A DNA stretch of 64,000 nt from contig CP025734.1 in the NCBI GenBank assembly GCA_004011035.1, positions 952,001 through 1,016,000 on the forward strand, written 5' to 3'. Shown piece by piece: positions 35,075-44,147 of the stretch; position 1 is the stretch's first letter, and each line of letters opens with the position of its first letter. This stretch comes from Bdellovibrio sp. qaytius. Lineage in GTDB: Bacteria; Bdellovibrionota; Bdellovibrionia; Bdellovibrionales; Bdellovibrionaceae. A program made the position numbers and the translations under genes. The notes beneath the pieces were generated by a model, which saw nothing but the letters and a program-made list of their open reading frames with translations, made no database searches and had not been told where the DNA came from.

Positions 35075-36052
35075 TTATACTGATTTTTCAATATCGGTTA
35101 GGAGTTTTTTTAATTCTTCCCTGACAATTTTCTCTGTGATTTCTGGAATAATCTGCCAACAGATTTTTTCAGCCATCGAGCGCACTTCTTCGCGCATGAG
35201 TTGTTCATCGAAACGAGATGAAGGTTTACCCTTTGACCCGTCGTTTGAATTTTGAATTTTATTAAGCGCTACTGGCGAGCTTTCAAGATAAGATTTTAAC
35301 TGACCTTGAATTTTTGTTTCTAACGCTTCTTCTTTTTCGCCTTTAACTAAAACCACTTCTTCAAATTCGCCGAAGTTTTCAGTTTCAATTTGAATATCAT
35401 CCATTGGATCATATTCTTCAGTGATTGTTTGTACCGTTTGTTTTTGCGGTTTAGCTGGCACAGGTTGGTGCGCAGCTGGGCGATTCATCGAAGATAAATG
35501 TGAAGGTGATCTTTGTTGCATCACTGGTTTTAAATCAAGCGGTTCGAAATCTTCTGGATCATCATCGATCACTAAAGAATCGTTTTCAGCTTGGTTTTGT
35601 AAACGATGACGAACCATTGTTTCTGATTCTTCAAAATCAGGTAACGTTGGAAAATCTAATAAACCTTTAAGCGGGTGTGTTTCAGTTTTTTTAACTAACT
35701 TGTTCACAACACTACGTAAAGCTTCTGTATCAAATGGTTTTTCTAAACGACCGTTAGCATTCATTTTCTGCGCTAACTTTTCATCGAATTCCATAAAGCT
35801 GCTCCACATAAGAACAACAGGAATATTTCTTAATTGAGGATTGGCTTTGATGTCGCCGCACACTTCGTAGCCATTGCGTTTAGTTAAAAGCACGTCAGCA
35901 AAGATAATGTCTGGACGATAATCCAGAGCAACTGAAATCACATCGATTCCAGAGGGAACACTTTTTACCTCGATACCAAAATCAGAAAGGGCAAGTTGCA
36001 ACACTTTCTTTATGGTCGAGCTTTCATCAGCTAATAAGACGCGTAAGGCCAT
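35075..36052 (-). CDS. Response-regulator receiver protein with long linker and helical C-terminus
   Basis: The 325-residue protein has a receiver domain (1-120: LLADESSTIKKVL, acceptor aspartate in PDIIFADVLLTKRNG, the conserved lysine in RLEKPFD). A long low-complexity acidic and proline/glutamine linker follows (about 130-255), then a helical tail (KICWQIIPEITEKIVREELK). This last motif recurs in deltaproteobacterial receiver proteins of the RomR/FrzS-like kind, which act through protein contacts and have no DNA-binding output. I chose the ATG at 36052 over a GTG six codons upstream. It heads the nadC-birA operon and is divergent from the lptG-like gene by 78 bases. Confidence 0.82.
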   Translation of the reverse strand: MALRVLLADESSTIKKVLQLALSDFGIEVKSVPSGIDVISVALDYRPDIIFADVLLTKRNGYEVCGDIKANPQLRNIPVVLMWSSFMEFDEKLAQKMNANGRLEKPFDTEALRSVVNKLVKKTETHPLKGLLDFPTLPDFEESETMVRHRLQNQAENDSLVIDDDPEDFEPLDLKPVMQQRSPSHLSSMNRPAAHQPVPAKPQKQTVQTITEEYDPMDDIQIETENFGEFEEVVLVKGEKEEALETKIQGQLKSYLESSPVALNKIQNSNDGSKGKPSSRFDEQLMREEVRSMAEKICWQIIPEITEKIVREELKKLLTDIEKSV

Positions 36053-36130
36053 GACTAAAGTACATATCACAATATCCTTTGAGTCAAGAGTAAGGCAGAA
36101 TATATTTTGGCGAAGCCGAATGGGTAACTA

Positions 36131-37210
36131 ATGTCTCGTGTTGATCGGTATATTTTAAGTCTTTTTTGGGTTTCGTTTGCAGCGGGATTAGTGATCTTTG
36201 TGACGCTGTTTATGGCAACTGATGTGATGACTAATATTTTGCATTACAAGTCGGTCGAGACTGGTGTCTTTCTAAGCTACTACGGATATTTTTTGCCTGA
36301 AATTATTCACAAAATGTTGCCGGTGGCTTCAGTTGTTGGACTTGTTTTAACCATTTCTTCTTTAAATAAAGGTTCAGAGCTCATTGCGTTATTTGCTGCG
36401 GGATTAAGTTTATTTCGCGTATCTCGTTGGATCTTTATTTCGCTTTTAATAGTTGGAATAATTGATTATGTGGCGAGTGATCGTTTATTGCCCATGTTTA
36501 CAAAGCAAAAAAACTTTACCTTTTATAATTTTATCGAACAAAAGCCTTCAAAGTTTCAAACTATCAAGACGGATAAGATTTGGTACCGCTCAAGAAACAC
36601 AATTTTTAACATCAAAACTTTAAATGCCGAGGGAAATTTAGCCCAAGGTTTAACGCTTTATTTTTTTGATGAAGCTTGGAATTTAAAACAGCTTTTAACG
36701 GCCGAGTCGGTGATCTTAGAAGGTTCGAAATGGCTTTTACAAAATGGAACGATTTCAGTGTTTAGTTCTGAATCGAGTTTTCCGTTAAATGATAAATTTG
36801 ATCAAAAAACAATCGTGATGGCTGAAGATGCTCAGGATTTACGAAGCACCGGGCAGACTTCTGATTTATTATCGCACAGCGAGCTTTCGCGCTATATTTC
36901 AAAAAATAAAGACGCTGGTTTAGACACCGTTACCTACGAAGTCGATTACTTTTCCAAGTTAAGCTATGCGCTTGCGGGATTAGTGATGAGTCTTCTAGCA
37001 CTTCCATTTTGCGTAGGTCATGCGCGTGGTGGTGGTATGGCTAAAAACGCGGGTATTGTTTTAGGTCTTGTGGTTGCCTATTGGATTGCTTACAGCTCAA
37101 TGCAAACATTGGGTTATCATGGAACGGTTCCGCCAGTTATAGCTGCCTGGGGAGCAAACACTGTGATGGCCGGTTTTGGGGTGTTCTTTCTCTTGCGTCT
37201 GAAAAAATAA
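36131..37210 (+). CDS. lptG: LptF/LptG-family lipopolysaccharide export permease
   Basis: The 359-residue protein has the YjgP/YjgQ architecture: MSRVDRYILSLFWVSFAAGL at the start, three N-terminal membrane helices (to about 120), a periplasmic beta-jellyroll (about 130-270) and three C-terminal helices from residue 285. LptF and LptG pair with the LptB ATPase to extract LPS from the inner membrane. The family motif LASxxxLNKGSELIALFAAG appears as SSLNKGSELIALFAAG. I call it LptG-like but cannot exclude LptF. The partner gene is not in the window. It begins an operon with def, fmt and rpe. Confidence 0.85.
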   Translation: MSRVDRYILSLFWVSFAAGLVIFVTLFMATDVMTNILHYKSVETGVFLSYYGYFLPEIIHKMLPVASVVGLVLTISSLNKGSELIALFAAGLSLFRVSRWIFISLLIVGIIDYVASDRLLPMFTKQKNFTFYNFIEQKPSKFQTIKTDKIWYRSRNTIFNIKTLNAEGNLAQGLTLYFFDEAWNLKQLLTAESVILEGSKWLLQNGTISVFSSESSFPLNDKFDQKTIVMAEDAQDLRSTGQTSDLLSHSELSRYISKNKDAGLDTVTYEVDYFSKLSYALAGLVMSLLALPFCVGHARGGGMAKNAGIVLGLVVAYWIAYSSMQTLGYHGTVPPVIAAWGANTVMAGFGVFFLLRLKK

Positions 37211-37229
37211 TTTTATACTCTTCCCACAT

Positions 37230-37844
37230 ATGGCTAAACTTGAAATTTTAACTTATCCAAACCCATTACTTCGTGAAGTTGCTCAACCTATTGAGCAGTT
37301 TACTCCCGAAGTAGTCACTAAACTTAAAAAATTAGCCGAAGATATGCTTGAGACAATGTATGATGCTAATGGTATCGGTTTAGCAGCTCCGCAAGTGGGT
37401 GAGCTTATTCGTATGTTAGTTATTGATTGTCGCTCTAAAGGTGATTCTGGTCGTTACGAAATCGACGACATGACTGAACTTGAGCAGGGTGTTACACAAC
37501 CTTTAGTTTTAATTAATCCTGTAATCGTTAAAGGCGAAGGCAAAACAACTTTTGATGAAGGTTGTTTATCTGTACCTAGTTTTTTTGAAACGGTTGAACG
37601 TTTTGAAAAAGTAGAAGTGAAAGCTTACGATGTGAATGGTAAAGAAGTTCGCTTCACAACAGATGGCTTACTTGCGATTGTTGTGCAACATGAAATGGAT
37701 CATTTAGAGGGTACACTTTTTATTGATCACATTAGCTTTACAAAAAGTAACAAAATCAAAAATACGATTAAAAAAAGTGGTTATCCGACAAAAGAAGAAA
37801 TGGCTTCAGCGCGCGATCGCAAGAAAGAGCCTGTTAAGTCATGA
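37230..37844 (+). CDS. def: Peptide deformylase
   Basis: The 204-residue protein has all three deformylase motifs: GIGLAAPQVG, EGCLSVP (with the metal cysteine) and QHEMDHLEG, giving the cysteine and two histidine metal ligands and the catalytic glutamate. It removes the formyl group from nascent proteins. It is somewhat longer than the E. coli enzyme (169 residues) because of an insert around residues 75-90 and a basic tail. Its TGA overlaps the fmt ATG by four bases. Confidence 0.97.
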   Translation: MAKLEILTYPNPLLREVAQPIEQFTPEVVTKLKKLAEDMLETMYDANGIGLAAPQVGELIRMLVIDCRSKGDSGRYEIDDMTELEQGVTQPLVLINPVIVKGEGKTTFDEGCLSVPSFFETVERFEKVEVKAYDVNGKEVRFTTDGLLAIVVQHEMDHLEGTLFIDHISFTKSNKIKNTIKKSGYPTKEEMASARDRKKEPVKS

Positions 37845-38788
37845 GTGTAGTGCGAGTTTGTTTTTTAGGAACTCCAGATTTTGCAGCCAAACATTTACAA
37901 ACTTTATTAAATGATGACCATTACCTGATTGTGGGCGTGGTTACGCAGCCTGATCGTCCGAGTGGGCGAAAGATGCAGCTCACACCTTCGCCGGTGAAAG
38001 AGTTAGCGTTAAAAAATAATCTTCCCGTATTAACTCCTGAAAATTTACGTAAAGAACCCGAAGTGTTTGAACAAATTAAATCTTGGCAAGCCGAGGTCGC
38101 TGTAGTTGTGGCCTTCGGACAAATTTTATCACAAGATTTTTTAGATAGTTTTTCTTTTGGCGCTGTGAATGTGCACGGAAGTCTACTGCCTAAATGGCGT
38201 GGTGCTGCTCCAATTCAAAGATCAATTGAGGCCGGTGATACGGTAACAGGTGTTTGTCTTCAGCGTATGGTTAAAAAACTAGATGCAGGCCCTGTGATTG
38301 GTGAACGCCGTGTGCAATTGGATGCAGAAATCAATGCGACACAATTGTATGATCGTTTAGCGGTGCTTGGTTGTGAGCTACTGCATGTCGAACTTATGGA
38401 TTACGTGCGTGGCAATCTGGCTCCATTAGCGCAAGATGAATCGCTAGTGACTGTGGCGCCAAAAATTGAAAAAGAAGAATCGCTGTTAGATTTTAATAAA
38501 TCAGCTGAATCTCTTCACAATAAAATTCGCGCTTTTTCAATGGGGCCTGGAACATTTATTAACTTTCAAGGTAAACGATTAAAAATTCATAAAACTAAAG
38601 TTGTAGATAGCTCATCAAATGTTAAGCCTGGGCAAATCGCTGTTGTTGATGCACATGAATTATTAATTCAAACTTCGCAAGGGCAGTTATCGTTATTAGA
38701 AGTTCAGCCTGAATCTAAAAATCGTATGGTGATCGCTGATTTTTTAAAATCGCATCCATTAGCAAAAGGACAAAGTTTTCATGAATAA
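37841..38788 (+). CDS. fmt: Methionyl-tRNA formyltransferase
   Basis: The 315-residue enzyme formylates initiator Met-tRNA using 10-formyl-tetrahydrofolate. Motifs are FLGTPDFA at the start, GVVTQPDRPSGRK, NVHGSLLPKWRGAAPIQ with catalytic N/H, and LQRMVKKLDAGP with the conserved aspartate. The C-terminal OB-like domain (about 205-315) binds tRNA. It is coupled to def (overlap ATGA) and overlaps rpe by eight bases. Confidence 0.97.
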   Translation: MSVVRVCFLGTPDFAAKHLQTLLNDDHYLIVGVVTQPDRPSGRKMQLTPSPVKELALKNNLPVLTPENLRKEPEVFEQIKSWQAEVAVVVAFGQILSQDFLDSFSFGAVNVHGSLLPKWRGAAPIQRSIEAGDTVTGVCLQRMVKKLDAGPVIGERRVQLDAEINATQLYDRLAVLGCELLHVELMDYVRGNLAPLAQDESLVTVAPKIEKEESLLDFNKSAESLHNKIRAFSMGPGTFINFQGKRLKIHKTKVVDSSSNVKPGQIAVVDAHELLIQTSQGQLSLLEVQPESKNRMVIADFLKSHPLAKGQSFHE

Positions 38789-39440
38789 AAAATATATCGC
38801 ACCAAGCTTGTTGTCTTCTGATTTTGCTGATTTAAAAACTGAGATCGCTAAAGTGACTGAAGCGGGTGCGCACTTACTTCATGTTGATGTGATGGATGGT
38901 CATTTTGTGCCAAACTTAACTATTGGTATGCCGGTTGTTAAAGCTATCAAGGGTGTTTCTAAACTTCCGTTAGATGTGCATTTGATGATTGATAAACCTG
39001 AAAAATACATCGAAGAATTTGCTAAGGCGGGCTCTGATTTTTTAACGATTCATGTTGAGTCTACAACGACGGTTAAAGACTGTTTAATACAAATTCGTAA
39101 GCTTAAAATGAAACCAGGAATTACATTAAGACCAAAAACAAAACTTGATGATATTAAGCCATTTTTAGCCTTGATAGATTTAGTTTTAATTATGACTGTT
39201 GAGCCTGGCTTTGGCGGACAAGAATTTATGCATGATCAGTTGGAAAAAGTGTCATGGTTAAAAAGCTACCGCGATAAAAATAAATTAAGTTATTTGATTC
39301 AAATCGACGGCGGTGTGAACGAGCAAACAGCCCAATTATGTTGGGAAGCTGGTGCTGATGTTCTTGTTGCTGGTAGCGCGATTTTCAGTGGTGAAAAAAC
39401 GCCTGAAAACTACCGCGCAAACATTCAAAAATTACTCTAG
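38781..39440 (+). CDS. rpe: Ribulose-phosphate 3-epimerase
   Basis: The 219-residue TIM-barrel enzyme interconverts ribulose 5-phosphate and xylulose 5-phosphate. Signatures are APSLLSSDFADL, LLHVDVMDGHFVPNLTIG, LPLDVHLMIDKP, VEPGFGGQEFM and IQIDGGVNEQT. The metal-binding histidines and aspartates are present. It overlaps the end of fmt and closes the lptG-def-fmt-rpe run. Confidence 0.97.
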   Translation: MNKKYIAPSLLSSDFADLKTEIAKVTEAGAHLLHVDVMDGHFVPNLTIGMPVVKAIKGVSKLPLDVHLMIDKPEKYIEEFAKAGSDFLTIHVESTTTVKDCLIQIRKLKMKPGITLRPKTKLDDIKPFLALIDLVLIMTVEPGFGGQEFMHDQLEKVSWLKSYRDKNKLSYLIQIDGGVNEQTAQLCWEAGADVLVAGSAIFSGEKTPENYRANIQKLL

Positions 39441-39491
39441 TATTTTATTTAGATTTCTTAATTGGTCAAAGCTTTGCTTATAATTTAAAGC

Positions 39492-41156
39492 ATGAGACTT
39501 GTTAAACTTAGATCTAATACAGTACTAATGACACTAATTGCGATGATGATCGTCGCTGCAGGTGTTAGCGCAAATGCGCGCGCTGGCCTTCAGTGTGCGG
39601 CGCTGTTCGGTGACCAGGCAAAGTCGTCTCATTTTGAGACGGTGTCTGAAACTCGTTATGATTTTATTCCCGAAAATGTAAGATTCACGCGTAAATCAAA
39701 ATCTGATTTTTATGTCGACTATGTTTTTAATATTAAAGGCAGCCCAAAATTAAAAACCACAGAATTAGCCATGGATTATTCGAATGTCATCGATGCTAAT
39801 TTACAGAGTGGTCGTGAGTTTCTAAATTCAATTTTATCCAATGGGAGTTTTCAGAAACCAAACGGAGTTTTTATATTTATTGATGTGAATAACCTAGGTT
39901 GGGTGAATAAAAATTTTCAAGATAAAATGCAAGCCGGTGATTTATACATTCATAAAACAATCGATGCCATTCAAGCTGTAATCGGTGAAAAAGGATTAGT
40001 ATTTCGCCTTGGCGGTGATGAGTTTGGAATCGTTTTAGAGACTAAAAATCCTGAAGAAGTTCAAAAAATTATGCAGTCTTTGCAAAAAGAAATTCATGCG
40101 CAAGCGCATTCAGTGTTTTTAGCTGAAACCAAAAGACGTGTGGCTGAATTTAGAATGGTTCACCAAAAATACAAAAATGGTGAAATCACAGTGGCTAATT
40201 ATCAAGTGGCTTTGGAAGATTTCAGAACATACACCCAGTACTCGCAAGAAGGCGTATCTATGGGTTCAGCCTATATTAATGGAGCTACTCCGGCAGTTGT
40301 GCAAAATCACGCTGAAAAAATGGCCGTGGATATGAAAATTAAAATTAAGACGGCTTTTAATTTAGATACGGCAAAATACACGGGCGGCGTGAACTTATCT
40401 GATCCTGAAAACAAAATCAAAGTTGCATTTAGACCTGAAATTCCTGTGATAATGTCTCAGGCTGATTTTGATAGCACGTATCCGCGCGCGTTTATTCCGG
40501 ATACACCGCGAATAAAAGACCGTCCATTCTGGTTTTCGACGACGCAGTCGGTGCAATCGACACGTGAACGTGAAGTTTTTCGCTTTGGTCATATTGGTAT
40601 TGGTAAATATAAAAATGAATTAAAAGCTGAAGAATACCGTGTTGAACACTATAATATCAGTAACAGAAAAATCACTGAAACGCATCCAATCGAGGTGAAC
40701 ACGGTCACAGGTCTTATGGATGCCAGGTCGCAAGGTGCTAAATATGTTATTAACCATTTCTTAGATCAAGTAGATAAACCTGACGTCGATTACGGAACAA
40801 TCTGGGTGAGTTTATTAAATTTAGGCAAGCTCAATTACTTTCATCGTAAAACTGAAACGGGTGATATAGCTTTAGGTTTAGCGGCTAAGGCTATTCAAGA
40901 AGAATTAGTTGGAAATCACGTGCCGTTTAAATATAATGGCTCAGACTTTTTTATCTTAACAACAGGTATGACTAAAAAAGAAATTGCCGATTATAAAAAG
41001 GTGTTAGAAGAAAAGCTCAATGCAAATAATTTAATTGATCGCATCTTTTTGCAAGAGATCGAGTTTATTGAGCGTGATGAAAAAGATCCTGAAGTACGTA
41101 AAAATAAAATCGACGAAATTCATAAATTAATGGCTAAAAAATATAAAGTTTTCTAG
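39492..41156 (+). CDS. Exported protein with one canonical and one degenerate GGDEF domain
   Basis: The 554-residue protein starts with a signal peptide (about 1-31: TLIAMMIVAAGVSANARA), so it should leave the cytoplasm. The first GGDEF domain (about 95-210) is intact: FIFIDVNNLGWVNKNF, MQAGDLYIHK and RLGGDEFGIVL (GGDEF at 174-178). A charged helical insert follows (210-260). A second domain (about 405-520) has the same layout but a degenerate signature NGSDF (482-486). GGDEF domains make cyclic-di-GMP from GTP in the cytoplasm, so export of an intact one is unexpected. It lies 51 bases after rpe. A perfect 17-base inverted repeat lies in codons 45-50. Confidence 0.78.
   Translation: MRLVKLRSNTVLMTLIAMMIVAAGVSANARAGLQCAALFGDQAKSSHFETVSETRYDFIPENVRFTRKSKSDFYVDYVFNIKGSPKLKTTELAMDYSNVIDANLQSGREFLNSILSNGSFQKPNGVFIFIDVNNLGWVNKNFQDKMQAGDLYIHKTIDAIQAVIGEKGLVFRLGGDEFGIVLETKNPEEVQKIMQSLQKEIHAQAHSVFLAETKRRVAEFRMVHQKYKNGEITVANYQVALEDFRTYTQYSQEGVSMGSAYINGATPAVVQNHAEKMAVDMKIKIKTAFNLDTAKYTGGVNLSDPENKIKVAFRPEIPVIMSQADFDSTYPRAFIPDTPRIKDRPFWFSTTQSVQSTREREVFRFGHIGIGKYKNELKAEEYRVEHYNISNRKITETHPIEVNTVTGLMDARSQGAKYVINHFLDQVDKPDVDYGTIWVSLLNLGKLNYFHRKTETGDIALGLAAKAIQEELVGNHVPFKYNGSDFFILTTGMTKKEIADYKKVLEEKLNANNLIDRIFLQEIEFIERDEKDPEVRKNKIDEIHKLMAKKYKVF
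39625..39641. repeat. Inverted repeat CGTCTCA-N3-TGAGACG, copy 2
   Basis: CGTCTCATTTTGAGACG is a perfect 7-3-7 inverted repeat inside the GGDEF gene, about 135 bases after its start. It matches copies at 13454-13468 and 51740-51756. Confidence 0.4.
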
Positions 41157-41159
41157 CTC

Positions 41160-42488
41160 TTACTCAACGACTTTAAATAAAGTTTCCATTTCAATAGATG
41201 TCATTTGGTATTCATTTTCAAAAACTCGACTGATCACCTCAGGTGGGTTTTTGCTCATTTGGCGCAGGCAAATTAATGACTGGTTAATTAATTCAATACG
41301 TGGTGTTGAATCAGTTAACGGCGAACAAAAAACACCTTCAAATGAACTGCGTAAATGTGATTGTAATTCTGTTGAATATTTTTTAGCTACAATATCAAGC
41401 CATTGGCCAGATGAAAAACTTTCACCTGTACGCTCGGGGCGAAGCCCGATGGCTGCATTGTAATAATCGTGTGATGATTCGCGAGCCGTTTGGTGAAACG
41501 CATTTTGATAGCGTGGAATACGTTCATCGCTTGCGACGATGTTTAAACCCGCATTCACTTCTTGTGAAATCACAGTGGCATAATACGGATAGCTGCGACT
41601 TTCATTCACAGTTTTTGTAGAACCATCGGCCGCTTTTGTAATAACAGGTTCGCTGTAAGTGTGGGTGCGAAATTCTTTAAAACGATTTTCGCTAAATTGA
41701 TAATTACCTGTTGTTGTAAGGTCTAAAGCTTTTTTCGAGTTCTTATCAAACCAACCTGTACCAACGAATTGTTCATTCATCGTTTTATCTAAAGATTGAA
41801 TAAGCGCAGCGGGAAGTGAGGGTTGAAATTGCTCTTTAGTTAAAATCGTTAAATCTTCGTAAAGTGGTGATTCAGATTTAACAATGGCCGCTTTTTGAGA
41901 CGCGTAACTGCACCATTTTGAAATTAACTGATTATAAAAATATGTTTTATTTGATGTTGTGCTGCTTTTTTCTAAACAGAATTTTTTAGCGTGAGTTTTT
42001 GCATCGTTAAAAGCTAAATCAAAAGTTTTACGGCGTGATTCTGGAAATAATATTTTATAACGTTCGATTAAATAGAGAACGCGTAAGTGGCGCTGGCGTT
42101 GGTTAAGACTGTAGACTTCAGTTCTTAAAGTTTTATAGGCTTCGTCAGATTCTTCATTTTGTGTAAAGGCCACAGCTCCCGTTGGAAAAAGCCCCCAGTT
42201 ATTTTCGCGATCTACAGTTTTACGTAAAAGTTCTAAGCTTTCTTGGTTGTTATTTGCTAAGCGGGCCATGCGAACGCGGATTAAAGTTTGATCAATTACG
42301 CCTTCGCGGGCTTTTTTTAAGCCTACTTGGTAATCACTGTCTTTAGGGTCTTTAACGACAAGCTCTTCCATGATGGTTAGAGCTTCATCAAAATTGCGTT
42401 CTGCCATTAAATTTTGGGCTTTTTTAAACTGAGTAGTGCACGAAGTATTAACAAAAATAAGAACAGCTAAAGCTAAGAGTTTTTTCAT
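41160..42488 (-). CDS. Hypothetical lipoprotein with TPR-like N-terminus
   Basis: The 442-residue protein has a signal peptide with lipobox NTSC (cysteine about 17). The first 60 residues after it look like a TPR pair (KKAQNLMAERNFDEALTIME, then ELVVKDPKDSDYQVGLKKAR). The rest is mixed, with NYQFSENRFKEFRTHTYS and a region rich in tyrosine and serine, and a cysteine pair near the C-terminus (GVFCSPL, SLICLRQM). I recognise no family. It stands alone and is divergent from hutH by 129 bases. A role in outer-membrane assembly or secretion is possible but not shown. Confidence 0.75.
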   Translation of the reverse strand: MKKLLALAVLIFVNTSCTTQFKKAQNLMAERNFDEALTIMEELVVKDPKDSDYQVGLKKAREGVIDQTLIRVRMARLANNNQESLELLRKTVDRENNWGLFPTGAVAFTQNEESDEAYKTLRTEVYSLNQRQRHLRVLYLIERYKILFPESRRKTFDLAFNDAKTHAKKFCLEKSSTTSNKTYFYNQLISKWCSYASQKAAIVKSESPLYEDLTILTKEQFQPSLPAALIQSLDKTMNEQFVGTGWFDKNSKKALDLTTTGNYQFSENRFKEFRTHTYSEPVITKAADGSTKTVNESRSYPYYATVISQEVNAGLNIVASDERIPRYQNAFHQTARESSHDYYNAAIGLRPERTGESFSSGQWLDIVAKKYSTELQSHLRSSFEGVFCSPLTDSTPRIELINQSLICLRQMSKNPPEVISRVFENEYQMTSIEMETLFKVVE

Positions 42489-42582
42489 CGCAAATTCCTT
42501 ATAACTTAAGAGTAATCGGGTGAGGTACTTTAGGGCAAACCTAATGCTTGGCGTCCTGCGCCGAAGTGTGTGATTCGAGTCT

Positions 42583-42598
42583 CGACTCTATAGGGTCG
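42583..42598. promoter_or_regulatory. 16-bp near-palindrome upstream of hutH
   Basis: CGACTCTATAGGGTCG pairs at seven of eight positions and ends 19 bases before the hutH start. The neighbouring GAGTC-TC-GACTC (42577-42588) overlaps it. This is a plausible operator for a Hut repressor. No hutC gene is visible, and the site does not match a known consensus that I can recall. Confidence 0.35.
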
Positions 42599-42617
42599 TT
42601 TATGTAGTATTTGCCCT

Positions 42618-44147
42618 ATGAAAAAATTTGTAATTGATGGAAAATCGATCACCGTAAATTCGTTATATTCTATGGTTCACGACGCTGGCAAATTCGAGCT
42701 AGCTAATGAGGCCAAAACTGAAATTAAAAAGTCTCGCGACTACATCGAAGGCCGTATTGCCAAAGGCGAAGTGATGTACGGAGTGAACACTGGTTTTGGC
42801 GCGTTTTCTTCTGTTCGCATTTCTGATTCACAAATTGAACAATTACAAAAAAATCTAATCCGTTCACATTCAGTTGGAATCGGCGAGCCGTTTACAAAAT
42901 TTCAATCTAAAGCCATGATGATCTTACGTGCGAACACATTAGCGCGAGGCTTTAGCGGTATTCGTGTCGAAACAGTTGAAAAAATCTTAGAATTTTTAAA
43001 TAACGATTTAATTCCAGTTATTCCTTCACAAGGTTCAGTAGGAGCCAGCGGAGATTTAGCTCCGTTATCACACTTGGCTTTAACCTTAATGGGTGAAGGC
43101 GATATTTGGAGTGCTGACGGCAAATCTTTTGGTAATGAGTTAAAAGGCGTAAAACCTTTAGAGCTTAAAGCTAAAGAAGGTTTGTCATTGATTAACGGAT
43201 GTCAGGTGATGACTGCGGTTGGAATGCTTGCGCTTTATGATTCTCGTCAGTTATTAAAAATTGCTGATATCTCTGGAGCCATGTCATTAGAAGGTTTGCG
43301 TGGATCTCGTGGTCCCTTTGATCCCTTAATAGCAGCGACTCGTCCTCATATGGGTGAAGCTCCAACGGCGAAAAATTTATTGCGCGTAATGGGTGCTAAA
43401 TCTGAAATCTCTGAATCACATTTGGAAAATGATCCGCGTGTTCAAGATGCGTACTCGCTTCGTTGTATGCCGGCCGTACATGGCGCTGCAAAGATGGCCG
43501 TTGATTACTGTGTGAAGGTTTTAGAAACAGAAGCCAACTCTGCAACAGATAATCCATTAGTGTTTGCAGATGCTGGTAAAATTTTATCGTGCGGTAACTT
43601 TCACGGTATGCCAGTGGCGCATGCGATGGATTTCGCAGCCATTGCAATTTCTTCGTTAGCGAGTATTTCGCATGAACGCATTTCTAAATTTATCTCGACA
43701 CAAATGTCTGAGCTTCCGCCGTTCTTAGCACCTAATGGTGGTTTGAATTCGGGGCACATGATCGTGCAAGTGGCGTCAGCGAGTTTAGTGAGTGAGAATA
43801 AAGTTTTAGCTCATCCAGCCAGTGTAGATTCAATGCCGACATCAGCTGAAAAAGAAGATCACGTATCGATGGGAACAATCGCCGCTCGTAAATTTGCAAA
43901 AGTTGTTGAAAACGCGCAAAATGTTTTCGCTATGGAATTTTTAGCTTCAACTCAGGCTTTAGACATGATTGCTCCACTTCAACCTACAGACGGTGTGAAA
44001 GTAGCCTTCGATGTTATTCGCACCGAAGTTCCATTTGCTAAAGAAGATCGAATTTTTGCTAAAGACGTTGCTAAAATCAGAGCGATGATTCAATCAGGAA
44101 AAATCGTAACAGCTGTTGAAGTTAAAGTTGGAGAATTGCATGCATAA
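42618..44147 (+). CDS. hutH: Histidine ammonia-lyase
   Basis: The 509-residue enzyme removes ammonia from histidine to give urocanate. The self-forming MIO cofactor comes from A143-S144-G145 in [14 protein letters not shown]. Other family motifs are [23 protein letters not shown] and [15 protein letters not shown]. It starts the hut pathway, and hutU overlaps its end by eight bases. No Shine-Dalgarno sequence is evident before the ATG. Confidence 0.97.
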   Translation: MKKFVIDGKSITVNSLYSMVHDAGKFELANEAKTEIKKSRDYIEGRIAKGEVMYGVNTGFGAFSSVRISDSQIEQLQKNLIRSHSVGIGEPFTKFQSKAMMILRANTLARGFSGIRVETVEKILEFLNNDLIPVIPSQGSVGASGDLAPLSHLALTLMGEGDIWSADGKSFGNELKGVKPLELKAKEGLSLINGCQVMTAVGMLALYDSRQLLKIADISGAMSLEGLRGSRGPFDPLIAATRPHMGEAPTAKNLLRVMGAKSEISESHLENDPRVQDAYSLRCMPAVHGAAKMAVDYCVKVLETEANSATDNPLVFADAGKILSCGNFHGMPVAHAMDFAAIAISSLASISHERISKFISTQMSELPPFLAPNGGLNSGHMIVQVASASLVSENKVLAHPASVDSMPTSAEKEDHVSMGTIAARKFAKVVENAQNVFAMEFLASTQALDMIAPLQPTDGVKVAFDVIRTEVPFAKEDRIFAKDVAKIRAMIQSGKIVTAVEVKVGELHA

